64,000 nucleotides of DNA from Rhodanobacter_A agri (GCF_044904705.1 NZ_JADIKL010000001.1:536007-600006); one strand, 5' to 3'. Positions 17,508-25,652 are shown, numbered from the stretch's first letter. Numbers and translations: made by a program. Notes: generated by a model from the sequence alone, not told the origin.

Positions 17508-18850
17508 GCGAGGTCGCCGCCACCAGCGCGCACGGCGAGCGCAAGATCGGTTTCTGGACCTGCACGGCGCTGGTGATCGGCAACGTGATCGGCATGGGCA
17601 TCTTCGTCCTGCCGGCCTCGCTGGCGCCATACGGCTTCAACGCGCTGATCGGCTGGGTCATCGTGCTGGCGGGCTGCCTGGTGCTGGCCCGCGTGTTTTC
17701 GCAGCTGGCCCAGGCCTTGCCCGAGGTAGGCGGGCCCTACGGCTACATCAGCCACACCTTGGGGGATCTGACGGCGTACCTGGCGCTGTGGGCATACTGG
17801 GTGTCGGTGTGGCTGACCAACTCCGCGCTGGCGGCAGGCGTGGTCGGTTACCTGGTCGTGGTGTTCCCGCCGCTGGGCGCGCTGCCGCCCATGTGGTTCG
17901 CGCAGGGTCTGCTGTGGGCGCTGGTGGTGGTCAACCTGTGCGGTGTGCGCAGCAGCGGCGGCATGCAGATCCTCACCACGGCACTGAAGCTGCTGCCGAT
18001 GCTGGCGATTGCCTTGCTGGGCGGCTGGCTGCTGCTGACCTCGCCGGCAAGCTACACCGCGCACCTACCCGCCACGCCGATCACCCTGGGCAGCATCACC
18101 GCGGCCTCCACCATCGCCTTGTTCGCGATGATCGGCATCGAATCGGCCAGCGTGCCGGCGGCACGCGTGGACAATCCGGCGCGCACCATCCCGCGCGCCA
18201 CCATGGTCGGCGCCATCCTGACCGCGGCCATCTACATCATCGTCTCGGCCGTGCCGCTACTGCTGATCCGGCAGCAGGAGCTGGCCGACACCAGCGCACC
18301 GTTCGCGTTGCTGATGGATCGCTACGCTGTCGCCGGCTCCGGGCGCTGGCTGGCGCTGTTCGTGGCGGTCAGCGGACTGGGCGCGCTCAACGGTTGGACC
18401 CTGCTGGTCGGCGAGCTGACCTGCACGATGGCCGGCAACGGCGTGCTGCCAACCGTGCTGGCCCGCTACAACCGCCAGGGCACGCCGGTGGTGGCGCTGC
18501 TGGTCACCGGCGCGCTGGCCTCGGCGATGATCGCGATGAGCTACAGCAAGTCACTGGTGTCGGCGTTCACCTTCCTCACCCGCGTGGGAACGGCCGCCAG
18601 CCTGCCGCTCTATCTGTGCTGCGGCCTGGCGCTGGCCGTGCTCTGGCGCAGGCGCCACGCCGGATGCGCCACGCGCCGGACCATGGTCATCGCGGGCACC
18701 TGCGTGCTGTTCGTGGTGTTCGCTTTCGTCGGCACCGGCCGCGAACCCTTCCTGTATGCGTTGGGGCTGGCTGCGGCGGGCCTGCCGCTGTACGCGCTGA
18801 TGCGCCTGCGCCGCCGCAGCGCTCCTGCGAGCGGAGCGCTGCCGCCGTGA
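17504..18850 (+). CDS. APC-superfamily amino acid/amine transporter, AdiC-like
   Basis: 448 aa with about 12 membrane segments. TM1 has the unwound motif GNVIGMGIFVLP, close to the GNVIGSGVFLLP of the arginine/agmatine antiporter AdiC. Two further AdiC landmarks are present: IGIESAS in TM6, which keeps the pH-sensing Glu, and GWTLLVG in TM8, which keeps the substrate-stacking Trp. The TM6 Trp of AdiC is Phe here (alignment from memory). I infer uptake or exchange of a basic or cationic amino acid or amine for the flanking enzymes. It overlaps the Rieske gene by 4 bp (ATGA) and the next gene by 4 bp (GTGA), so all three are translationally coupled. Confidence 0.88.
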   Translation: MSEVAATSAHGERKIGFWTCTALVIGNVIGMGIFVLPASLAPYGFNALIGWVIVLAGCLVLARVFSQLAQALPEVGGPYGYISHTLGDLTAYLALWAYWVSVWLTNSALAAGVVGYLVVVFPPLGALPPMWFAQGLLWALVVVNLCGVRSSGGMQILTTALKLLPMLAIALLGGWLLLTSPASYTAHLPATPITLGSITAASTIALFAMIGIESASVPAARVDNPARTIPRATMVGAILTAAIYIIVSAVPLLLIRQQELADTSAPFALLMDRYAVAGSGRWLALFVAVSGLGALNGWTLLVGELTCTMAGNGVLPTVLARYNRQGTPVVALLVTGALASAMIAMSYSKSLVSAFTFLTRVGTAASLPLYLCCGLALAVLWRRRHAGCATRRTMVIAGTCVLFVVFAFVGTGREPFLYALGLAAAGLPLYALMRLRRRSAPASGALPP

Positions 18851-20937
18851 GAGATCCGCGCTACGACCTCTTGTTCACCCCGCTGAGGATCGGCCCGGTC
18901 ACCGCCAAGAACCGCTTCTTCCAGGTGCCGCATTGCAACGGCATGGGGCACGCGATGCCGCTGGCGCACGCCGCCATGCGCGAAGCGAAGGCCGAGGGCG
19001 GCTGGGCCGTGGTCTCCACCGAAGAGTGCGAGATCCATCCCAGCGGCGACCTCACCCCTTATGTCGAGGCGCGGTTATGGGACGACCGCGACATCCCCGC
19101 ACTGGCGCTGATGTGCGACAAGGTCCACGCGCACGGCGCGCTGGCCGCGCTGGAGCTGACCCACAACGGCCCCACCGCGTCGAACCTGTATTCGCGCGAA
19201 GTGCTGATCGCGCCCTCGCATCAGCCCACCAAGTACGGCTATCCGCACCAGGCGCGCGCGATGACGCTGCACGACATCCGCGAGTACCGGCGCTGGCACC
19301 GCGAGGCGGCAATCCGCGGCAAGCGCGCTGGCATGGACATCATCTACGTCTACGCCGCGCACGATCTGTCGCTGGCAATGCATTTCCTGCAGCGCCGGCG
19401 CAACCAGCGCAGCGATGACTACGGCGGCGCGCTGGAGAACCGCGTGCGTCTGCTGCGCGAGGTGCTGGAGGATACGAAGGAGGCAGTGGGCGACCGCTGC
19501 GCGGTGGCGCTGCGCTTCGCCGTCGATGAGCTGCTCGGCCCCGGCGGCGTGGAGCTGGCCGAAGCGCAGGACATCGTCGGCATGCTGGCCGAGTTGCCCG
19601 ACCTGTGGGACGTGAACCTTGCCGCCTGGTACAACGACTCGGTGCCTTCGCGCTTCGCCGGCGAGGGCGCGCAGGAGCCGTTCATCGACTTCGTGAAGAA
19701 GACCACCACCAAGCCGGTGGTGGGCGTGGGCCGCTTCACCTCGCCCGACACTATGGTGTCGCAGCTCAAGCGCGGCGTGCTGGACATGATCGGCTGCGCG
19801 CGCCCGTCGATCGCCGACCCGTTCCTGCCAAGGAAGATCGAGCAAGGCCGCGTCGACGACATCCGCGAGTGCATCGGCTGCAACGTCTGCGTCTCCGGCG
19901 ACATGACCATCTCGCCGATCCGTTGCACGCAGAACCCCACCATGGGCGAGGAATGGCGCAAAGGCTGGCATCCGGAACACATCGCGCCCAAACGCACGGC
20001 GGCGCGCGTGCTGGTGGTCGGCGCCGGCCCGGCAGGGTTGGAGGCCGCGCGGGCGCTGGGCCAGCGCGGCTACGAGGTGAGCCTGGCCGAAGCGCGCAAG
20101 GCGCTCGGCGGCCGCGTCACCCGCGAATCGCGCCTGCCCGGCCTGGCCGAATGGGCGCGCGTGCGCGACTGGCGCATAGGCCAGATCGACAAGCTGGCCA
20201 ACGTGGCCGTCTATCTCGACTCGCCGCTCACCGCGCAGGACGTGCTCGACTTCGGCGCCGAACACGTGGTGCTGGCCACCGGCTGCCACTGGCGCCGCCA
20301 CGGCTACGGCCGCAGCCACGGTTCCGATATTCCGGGCTTCGCGGACAACGCGCGCGTGTTCACTCCCGACGACTTGATGGACGGCCGCCTGCCCGACGCC
20401 GGGAGCCGCGTGGTGATCTTCGACGACGACGGCTATTACCACGCCAGCGTGGCGGCCGAACTGCTGCAATCGCGCGGCTGCGAGGTGATCCATCTGACGC
20501 CCGAGGACAGCCTCGCGCCGTGGATGCTGAACACGCTCGACTATCGGCATGTCCGTAAACGGATGGCCGAACTCGGCATCGAAGCCATGGTGTCGCATGA
20601 CATCGTCCACTATGCCGGCGACACGCTCACCATCGAGGACGTGTGGACCCATCGGCAGCGCGAATTGGCTTGCGACGCCGTGGTCACCGTTACCGCCCGC
20701 CTGCCCGACGATGCGCTGTATCACGCGCTGCGGCAGCGCGAGGCGGAGTGGGCCGACGCCGGCATCCGCTCGCTGCGCTGCATCGGCGACGCCGAAGCGC
20801 CGGGCCTGATCGCGCATGCGGTCTACGCCGGCCACCGCTACGCGCGCGAGCTGGAAGAAACTGCCGCCGGCGAGGTCGCCTTCAGGCGCCACTTCCACAC
20901 GGCCGACGCCGACGACTTGCAGCGCCAACGCGGTTAG
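18847..20937 (+). CDS. Trimethylamine-dehydrogenase-like iron-sulfur flavoprotein (putative amine N-demethylase)
   Basis: 696 aa from GTG 18847, which overlaps the transporter stop. Domain order matches TMADH/dimethylamine and dimethylglycine dehydrogenases: FMN TIM barrel (1-340), [4Fe-4S] cysteines C342, C345, C348, C360, then an ADP-binding Rossmann domain (VLVVGAGPAGLEA, 388-400). Cys30 in QVPHCNG matches the covalent FMN attachment Cys of TMADH, and Tyr169, His172 and Asp264 match its catalytic triad. The cation-binding aromatic box is changed: Tyr60 to Glu and Trp355 to Asp352, with Trp261 kept. The enzyme should oxidise an N-methyl amine, but not trimethylamine itself. The frame is open back to 17788; GTG 18847 fits the family N-terminus. 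Confidence 0.88.
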   Translation: MRDPRYDLLFTPLRIGPVTAKNRFFQVPHCNGMGHAMPLAHAAMREAKAEGGWAVVSTEECEIHPSGDLTPYVEARLWDDRDIPALALMCDKVHAHGALAALELTHNGPTASNLYSREVLIAPSHQPTKYGYPHQARAMTLHDIREYRRWHREAAIRGKRAGMDIIYVYAAHDLSLAMHFLQRRRNQRSDDYGGALENRVRLLREVLEDTKEAVGDRCAVALRFAVDELLGPGGVELAEAQDIVGMLAELPDLWDVNLAAWYNDSVPSRFAGEGAQEPFIDFVKKTTTKPVVGVGRFTSPDTMVSQLKRGVLDMIGCARPSIADPFLPRKIEQGRVDDIRECIGCNVCVSGDMTISPIRCTQNPTMGEEWRKGWHPEHIAPKRTAARVLVVGAGPAGLEAARALGQRGYEVSLAEARKALGGRVTRESRLPGLAEWARVRDWRIGQIDKLANVAVYLDSPLTAQDVLDFGAEHVVLATGCHWRRHGYGRSHGSDIPGFADNARVFTPDDLMDGRLPDAGSRVVIFDDDGYYHASVAAELLQSRGCEVIHLTPEDSLAPWMLNTLDYRHVRKRMAELGIEAMVSHDIVHYAGDTLTIEDVWTHRQRELACDAVVTVTARLPDDALYHALRQREAEWADAGIRSLRCIGDAEAPGLIAHAVYAGHRYARELEETAAGEVAFRRHFHTADADDLQRQRG

Positions 20938-21494
20938 CAACTCAGCGCCAGTCCCTCGGCCCGCGCGATGCCGCGCGCGATCCCGCCGCCCAATGCGGAC
21001 ACCCGCGCCGTAGGCAGCGCATCCAGCACCTCGAACCCGGCCAGCCGCAGGCATTGGAAATCCAGCAGTTGCGCCGCCTTGATGCGTTCGTCGCCGCGGC
21101 GCGCGCTGCGCTCGGCGCGCACCGGGGTGCCCTCCGCCAGCAGGGCATCCCAGCCGAGGTAATCGCTGTCCGGCAGCAGATGCAGGCGGGCGCACAGGCG
21201 ACCATCGCGGGCGCGGCATTCCAGCCATTCGTGCGGACCGTCGCTGCCGACCGCGCAGGCGGCGACCAGCCGGCGCACGTATAGCAGCGGCGCCAACTCG
21301 CGACATCCCGCCAGCAGGCCGGTGGGTGCATCCGCAGGCGTCGGCACCGCACACGGCAGGTACAGCAGGGGTCCCGCGGCAGGCAAACGACGCGCGAGCA
21401 ACGATGGTGCGATCCGCAACCAGCGGCGTTCCACATCGGCGCCGACGGCGCGTGGACAGACACGGGCAACGTGGGTAGCCAGCCAACCGAACAT
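20934..21494 (-). CDS. Hypothetical protein downstream of hemP
   Basis: 186 aa from ATG 21494, chosen because GGAG stands 6 nt before it; in-frame ATGs at 21506 and 21575 are alternatives. I do not recognise the family. The start is MFGWLATHVARVCPRAVG, and a central stretch reads RLHLLPDSDYLGWDALL; there are no membrane segments. It lies downstream of hemP on the same strand, separated by 175 bp containing a short palindromic repeat, so a haem- or iron-linked role is possible but only by position. Its stop overlaps the stop of the convergent flavoprotein gene. Confidence 0.6.
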   Translation of the reverse strand: MFGWLATHVARVCPRAVGADVERRWLRIAPSLLARRLPAAGPLLYLPCAVPTPADAPTGLLAGCRELAPLLYVRRLVAACAVGSDGPHEWLECRARDGRLCARLHLLPDSDYLGWDALLAEGTPVRAERSARRGDERIKAAQLLDFQCLRLAGFEVLDALPTARVSALGGGIARGIARAEGLALSC

Positions 21495-21575
21495 CGCGAT
21501 CTCCATCGTCGGACAGGCTTGCTGCTGCCGGACCCATGGCGCGGCAGCGGGCTGGCAGTGAGTGGACTCAAGCAT

Positions 21576-21596
21576 GCCCCCTCTCGTTGACGGGAG
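21576..21596. repeat. Short GAGAGGGG-type palindrome
   Basis: CCCCCTCTC, a few bases, then GGGAGGGG: an imperfect single-hairpin relative of the repeat arms at 2283-2381 and 9858-9880. It lies between hemP and its downstream gene. Confidence 0.5.
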
Positions 21597-21669
21597 GGGA
21601 GAAGGAAGAGGACGTACCTCGGCTTGCGGCAAGCCGCGCCCTACTGAAGCGAGCGAAGCATCGTGCCGC

Positions 21670-21885
21670 TTACTTCGTAAGGATCAGCTTGTCGTTGCGG
21701 GTGAGGCGCAGGTGGTATTCGCTGCCCTGGTGCTGGATCACCAGTTCGCGTTCGCCATCCAGCAACGACTGGCTGCTGACGCGGCGCACGACCCGCTTCG
21801 ATTCCGATGTACGTGGGCGCAGCGACAGCGGACTGGCGAGCCGGCTGGTGACGGCAGGCAGGCTCAAGGGGGTGGCAATCGACAT
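21670..21885 (-). CDS. hemP: Hemin uptake protein HemP
   Basis: 71 aa. The C-terminal half is the HemP signature: RRVSSQSLLDGERELVIQHQ followed by GSEYHLRLTRNDKLILTK. The family comprises very small proteins encoded with haem-uptake genes and reported in several proteobacteria to support haem receptor expression. The start ATG 21885 has GGAG 7 nt upstream. A consensus promoter overlapped by a Fur box lies immediately upstream. No haem receptor or ABC importer is next to it, which is unusual for this gene. Confidence 0.9.
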   Translation of the reverse strand: MSIATPLSLPAVTSRLASPLSLRPRTSESKRVVRRVSSQSLLDGERELVIQHQGSEYHLRLTRNDKLILTK

Positions 21886-21917
21886 GGACGACTCCGCGAT
21901 GAGGATTAGGCGGAGTT

Positions 21918-21946
21918 GATGATAATAATTCTCATTAGCATGTCAA
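21918..21946 (-). promoter_or_regulatory. hemP promoter overlapped by a Fur box
   Basis: On the minus strand: -35 TTGACA (21941-21946), 16-bp spacer, -10 TATCAT (21919-21924). The spacer and -10 carry AATGAGAATTATTATCATC (21918-21936), a close match to the Fur operator. Fur-Fe(II) would block RNA polymerase directly, so hemP should be expressed under iron limitation. Confidence 0.88.
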
Positions 21947-21953
21947 CCATCCA

Positions 21954-22922
21954 TCAGCCCACTGCCTGCTCGATGCGCCGGCACATCGATTCGTCCAGCT
22001 TCGGCGACACATCCAGCGCGCCGAGGTTGTGCTCCAGCTGTTCCAGCCGGCTCGCGCCCAGCATCACCGTGGACACATGCGGGTTGGCCAGACACCAGGC
22101 GATCGCCAGCTGCGCGGTGCTGCAGGCCAGCTCGTCGGCGATCGGCCGCAGCCTGCGCACCTTTGCCGCGCGCTCGCCACGCTCGCCCAACACCTGGTCG
22201 TGCAGCCAGGCGTAGTCGGGATGCGCCAGCCGCGAGTCGGACGGCACGCCGTCGTCGTACTTGCCGCTGAGCAGCCCCGAAGCCAGCGGCGACCAGATCG
22301 TGGTGCCCATGCCGTACTCCGCGTACAACGGCGCGTATTCCACTTCGACCCGTTCGCGATGCAACAGGTTGTATTGCGGCTGTTCCATCGTCGGCGCCGT
22401 CAGGTAGTTCTCGCGGGCCACGCGATGTGCCTCGTGAATCGCCTTGGCCGGCCATTCGCTGGTCCCCCAGTACAGCACCTTGCCCTGGCGCACCAGCAGA
22501 TCCATGGCCGCCACGGTCTCTTCGATCGGCGTGTCTTCGTCGGGGCGATGGCAGAAGTAGAGATCGAGGTAGTCCACGCGCAGCCGCGCCAGCGCCTGAT
22601 GGCAAGCCTCGATTACGTGTTTGCGCGACAGCCCCCGCTGGGTCGGCTTCGGGTGATCGTGCGCACCGAAGTACACCTTGCTGGACACACACCAACTGTC
22701 GCGCGGGAAACGCAAGTCGGCCAGCACGTCGCCCATCAGCGACTCGGCCACGCCGTTGCCATAGGTCTCGGCGTTGTCGAAGAAATTCACCCCGCGATCC
22801 CAGGCCAGCGCCAGCATCTCCCGAGCCAGCGAACGTCCCACGCTCTTGCCGAACGTGGCCCACGCGCCGAAGGAAAGGACGGAAAGCGGCAGGCCGGCAC
22901 GGCCAAGGCGGCGGTATTGCAT
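21954..22922 (-). CDS. Aldo/keto reductase
   Basis: 322 aa from ATG 22922 (MQYRRLGRAGLPLS); upstream in-frame codons are not protein-like. The (beta/alpha)8 fold has the catalytic tetrad Asp49 (FFDNAE), Tyr54 (ETYGNG), Lys82 (SSKVYF) and His125 (YFCHRPDED). The overall pattern resembles the potassium-channel-beta/YghZ subgroup, NADPH-dependent reductases of small aldehydes. It is divergent from the alpha-L-fucosidase gene with a 233-bp shared region, which suggests a role in sugar metabolism, for instance on a deoxy-sugar product. That link is inference. Confidence 0.9.
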   Translation of the reverse strand: MQYRRLGRAGLPLSVLSFGAWATFGKSVGRSLAREMLALAWDRGVNFFDNAETYGNGVAESLMGDVLADLRFPRDSWCVSSKVYFGAHDHPKPTQRGLSRKHVIEACHQALARLRVDYLDLYFCHRPDEDTPIEETVAAMDLLVRQGKVLYWGTSEWPAKAIHEAHRVARENYLTAPTMEQPQYNLLHRERVEVEYAPLYAEYGMGTTIWSPLASGLLSGKYDDGVPSDSRLAHPDYAWLHDQVLGERGERAAKVRRLRPIADELACSTAQLAIAWCLANPHVSTVMLGASRLEQLEHNLGALDVSPKLDESMCRRIEQAVG

Positions 22923-23075
22923 GGGGAAGCTCCATCGACAGGCAAAGGCGATCGGCACATGCCGACTCACGCGCATGCTGCGTCGGCGCATCGGACCGAT
23001 GCAAGCCTTGCGCGTTCGCTCTTTGCCGCACACAGGGTGCGACCAGGCAGAGCAAGGCCGGTTCGCGCCGGCAGA

Positions 23076-23111
23076 TCATATTTGAACAATCAAGTCATAT
23101 CTGAATATAGT
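23076..23111 (+). promoter_or_regulatory. Fucosidase promoter with tandem operator-like repeats
   Basis: -35 TTGAAC at 23082-23087, 18-bp spacer, -10 TATAGT at 23106-23111. Two 10-bp direct repeats, TCATATTTGA (23076-23085) and TCATATCTGA (23095-23104), begin 19 bp apart, two helical turns, so they face the same side of the DNA. The first overlaps the -35 and the second abuts the -10, as expected for a repressor site. The regulator is unknown. Confidence 0.6.
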
Positions 23112-23155
23112 CACCCTTCCAGATGCCACGGCATCGACACGCGGAGGCCCGCTCC

Positions 23156-24646
23156 ATGGATCGTCGCCGTTTCCTGCTCGCCGGCTCGGCCGCCGCCTCG
23201 CTGGGCGCGCTCGGCCTCAGCCGCCTCGGCCATGCCGATGCCGCCCCCTCGCCCGCCGCCGATACGCTCAGGCCACGGCCCACGCCGCAGCAGCTGCACT
23301 GGCAGCGCGACGAGCTGGCGATGTTCGTGCACCTCACGGTGAACACCTTCACCGGCAAGGAATGGGGCGAAGGCACCGAGTCGCCGGCGATCTTCAACCC
23401 GCGCAAGCTGGACGCGCGGCAATGGGCGCGCACGGCCAGGCAAGCCGGCTTCCGCAGCATGATCCTCACCACCAAGCACCACGACGGCTTCTGCCTGTGG
23501 CCCTCCGCGGTCACCGAGCATTCGGTGAAAAACAGTCCATGGAAAAACGGCCATGGCGACGTGGTGCGCGAATTCACCGACGCCTGCCGCGCCGAAGGCC
23601 TTGGCGCCGGCTTGTACCTGTCGCCGTGGGATCGCAACGCCAAAAGCTACGGCAGCGGCGAGGCCTACAACGACTACTACATCACCCAGCTCACCGAGCT
23701 GCTCACGCACTACGGCAAGATCGTGGAAGTGTGGTTCGACGGCGCCAACGGCGAAGGCCCGAACGGCCGCAGGCAGGCCTATGACTGGCCGCGCATCCAC
23801 GCCACCGTGCGCAAGCTGCAACCCGACGCAGTCATGTTCTCCGACGCCGGCCCCGACGTGCGCTGGATCGGCGACGAGAAAGGCGTGGCCGGCGAAACCT
23901 GCTGGTCCAGCATCGACCCGGCCAGCGTGCCCTACCCCGGCTACGACCGCCCGTGGATAGGCGACCTGCTGGGTCACGGCGATCCGCACGGCAGCGCGTG
24001 GCGCCCCGGCGAATCGGACGTATCGATCCGCCCCGGCTGGTTCTGGCATCCCGAGCAGAACGACCAGGTGCGCACGCCGGATGGGCTGATGGATCTGTAC
24101 TTCAGCTCAGTGGGCCGCAACAGCAAGCTGCTGCTCAATGTGCCGCCGAACCGCGACGGCTTGTTCGACCCGGAAGACATCGCCTCGCTGCAAGGCTTTG
24201 CCGCGAAGCGCAAGGCGCTGTTCGCCAGCAACCTGCTGCAAGGCGCCAGTGTGCGCGCCAGCAGCAGCGACGCGCCGCACCTCCCCAGCAAAGTGCTCGA
24301 TGCCGACCCGGACAGCTACTGGAGCGCCGCACCGGCCACCCGCGACGGCTGGCTGGAATTCGAGCTGCCCCGCGAGATCGAGTTCGACACGCTGGAACTC
24401 GGCGAAGCGATCGCCCTGGGCCAGAACATCGCCAACTACCGGGTGGAGCATTGGGACAGCGGCGCATGGCGACCGCTCACCTGGGGCACCACGATTGGCC
24501 ACAAAAAGCTTATCCGCATGGACCCGGTGCGCACGAGCAAGTTGCGGCTGACGCTGGAGTTCGGCTACGGCGCACCCAAGCTGGCCTGCGTCGCCGCGTA
24601 CCGCGGCCCGGATCGCCGCTACGGACCGGGCCACAACGAGAAGTGA
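23156..24646 (+). CDS. Secreted alpha-L-fucosidase, GH29
   Basis: 496 aa from ATG 23156, chosen for GGAGG 9 nt upstream and a twin-arginine-like signal (MDRRRFLLAGSAAASLGALG). The GH29 TIM barrel spans about 40-380, with the nucleophile Asp195 in VEVWFDGANG and the substrate-pocket HH in TTKHHDGFCLW (106-116). A C-terminal discoidin-like (F5/8 type C) beta domain follows from about 385. It should remove terminal L-fucose from glycans outside the cytoplasm. No fucose transport or catabolic genes are adjacent. It is convergent with the LysR gene, with stops 7 bp apart. Confidence 0.92.
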   Translation: MDRRRFLLAGSAAASLGALGLSRLGHADAAPSPAADTLRPRPTPQQLHWQRDELAMFVHLTVNTFTGKEWGEGTESPAIFNPRKLDARQWARTARQAGFRSMILTTKHHDGFCLWPSAVTEHSVKNSPWKNGHGDVVREFTDACRAEGLGAGLYLSPWDRNAKSYGSGEAYNDYYITQLTELLTHYGKIVEVWFDGANGEGPNGRRQAYDWPRIHATVRKLQPDAVMFSDAGPDVRWIGDEKGVAGETCWSSIDPASVPYPGYDRPWIGDLLGHGDPHGSAWRPGESDVSIRPGWFWHPEQNDQVRTPDGLMDLYFSSVGRNSKLLLNVPPNRDGLFDPEDIASLQGFAAKRKALFASNLLQGASVRASSSDAPHLPSKVLDADPDSYWSAAPATRDGWLEFELPREIEFDTLELGEAIALGQNIANYRVEHWDSGAWRPLTWGTTIGHKKLIRMDPVRTSKLRLTLEFGYGAPKLACVAAYRGPDRRYGPGHNEK

Positions 24647-24653
24647 TCCCGCC

Positions 24654-25562
24654 TCAGGCGCCCTCGGCCGCGTAGATCGCCAACGCCTCGAACAGATAGT
24701 CGAAGACCAGCCGCACGCGACGATTCGTGCGCTGGTCTTCGTGCATCACCAGCCAGGTATCCAGATTCGGCCCGAACGCCTCGGGCAGGACCGGCACCAG
24801 CTGGCGCTCGCGCCGGGCGAGCGCACGCTGGCATGCACCGATGCCGTAACCGGCGCGCAGCGCGGCCAGCTGCGCCAGCGGACTGTCGGTGCGCAACGTG
24901 AAGTGTTCGCGCGCATACACCTCACCGCCCGGCAGGCGGCCGCGCATCGCGCGCAAAGCAGGCGTCTCGCGATCGAAACCGATCAGTGCGTGTTGCGGCA
25001 GATCGGCCAGTGTACGCGGCGTGCCGCGCTCCTTCAGGTAACGCCGGTGTGCGTACAGCCCCAGGCCGATGCCACCCACGTGCCGCGCCACCAGTGCAGC
25101 CTGACTCGGCCGCAACATGCGCACGGCGATGTCGGCATCCTTGCGCAGCAGATCCTCGGTCGCATCGGACAGCGACAGCTCGATCACGATGCCCGGTTGC
25201 TGTTGCCGCAAGCTCGTCAGCATGGCCGGCAGCACTTCGCCGCCGATCACCTCGCTGCAGGTGATGCGCACCACGCCGCGCACCTCCTGCCGGCTGCCCG
25301 AGGCCGCGCGCCGCAACGCGGCCGATGCGGCGGCCATGCCGCGCGCGTGTTCGGCCAGCTCGGTGCCCACCTCGGTCAACGCCAATCCCTGCGGCGAGCG
25401 GGTGAACAAGGCCACGCCCAGCATCGTTTCCAATTGCCGCACGTGCCGGCCCAGGCTGGGCTGGGTCATGCCTAGCGTGCGCGCCGCCGCGGACAAGCTG
25501 CCCTCGCTCGCCACAGCGAGAAAGGAGCGATAGAGGTCCCAGCCCGGCTCATGGTTATCCAT
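24654..25562 (-). CDS. LysR-family transcriptional regulator
   Basis: 302 aa. An N-terminal winged helix-turn-helix (about 10-65, AVASEGSLSAAARTLGMTQPSLGRHVRQLE) is followed by a periplasmic-binding-like effector domain (90-295). It is divergent from the epimerase-like gene at 25653, the usual target arrangement. A perfect inverted repeat lies between them. The predicted promoter places its transcript start at or next to the ATG at 25562, and no Shine-Dalgarno is visible, so the mRNA may be leaderless. Confidence 0.93.
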   Translation of the reverse strand: MDNHEPGWDLYRSFLAVASEGSLSAAARTLGMTQPSLGRHVRQLETMLGVALFTRSPQGLALTEVGTELAEHARGMAAASAALRRAASGSRQEVRGVVRITCSEVIGGEVLPAMLTSLRQQQPGIVIELSLSDATEDLLRKDADIAVRMLRPSQAALVARHVGGIGLGLYAHRRYLKERGTPRTLADLPQHALIGFDRETPALRAMRGRLPGGEVYAREHFTLRTDSPLAQLAALRAGYGIGACQRALARRERQLVPVLPEAFGPNLDTWLVMHEDQRTNRRVRLVFDYLFEALAIYAAEGA

Positions 25563-25569
25563 ACATTTA

Positions 25570-25597
25570 TTTATAGCAGATGTTTGGTATTAGGCAA
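25570..25597 (-). promoter_or_regulatory. LysR gene promoter, probably leaderless
   Basis: Minus strand: -35 TTGCCT (25592-25597), 16-bp spacer, -10 TATAAA (25570-25575). The -10 ends 8 nt before the A of the start codon, so the transcript should begin at the ATG. The promoter is covered by the operator at 25578-25610, consistent with autorepression. Confidence 0.5.
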
Positions 25598-25610
25598 TTT
25601 TCAAACATCT
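25578..25610. promoter_or_regulatory. LysR-type operator, 9-bp inverted repeat
   Basis: AGATGTTTG at 25578-25586 is exactly mirrored by CAAACATCT at 25602-25610, with a 15-bp centre. Size and position in the divergent intergenic region fit the recognition site of a LysR dimer controlling both its own gene and the epimerase-like gene. Confidence 0.75.
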
Positions 25611-25652
25611 ACTCACGCATCAAGCTGGCTCCACTCATACGGGAGCCAAACC

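Noticed and set aside
17788..20937. Possible 1049-aa fusion of the transporter region and the flavoprotein
   Set aside because: The upstream part is out of frame with the transporter and has shadow-like composition. GTG 18847 gives the standard flavoprotein N-terminus with Cys30 at the expected position.
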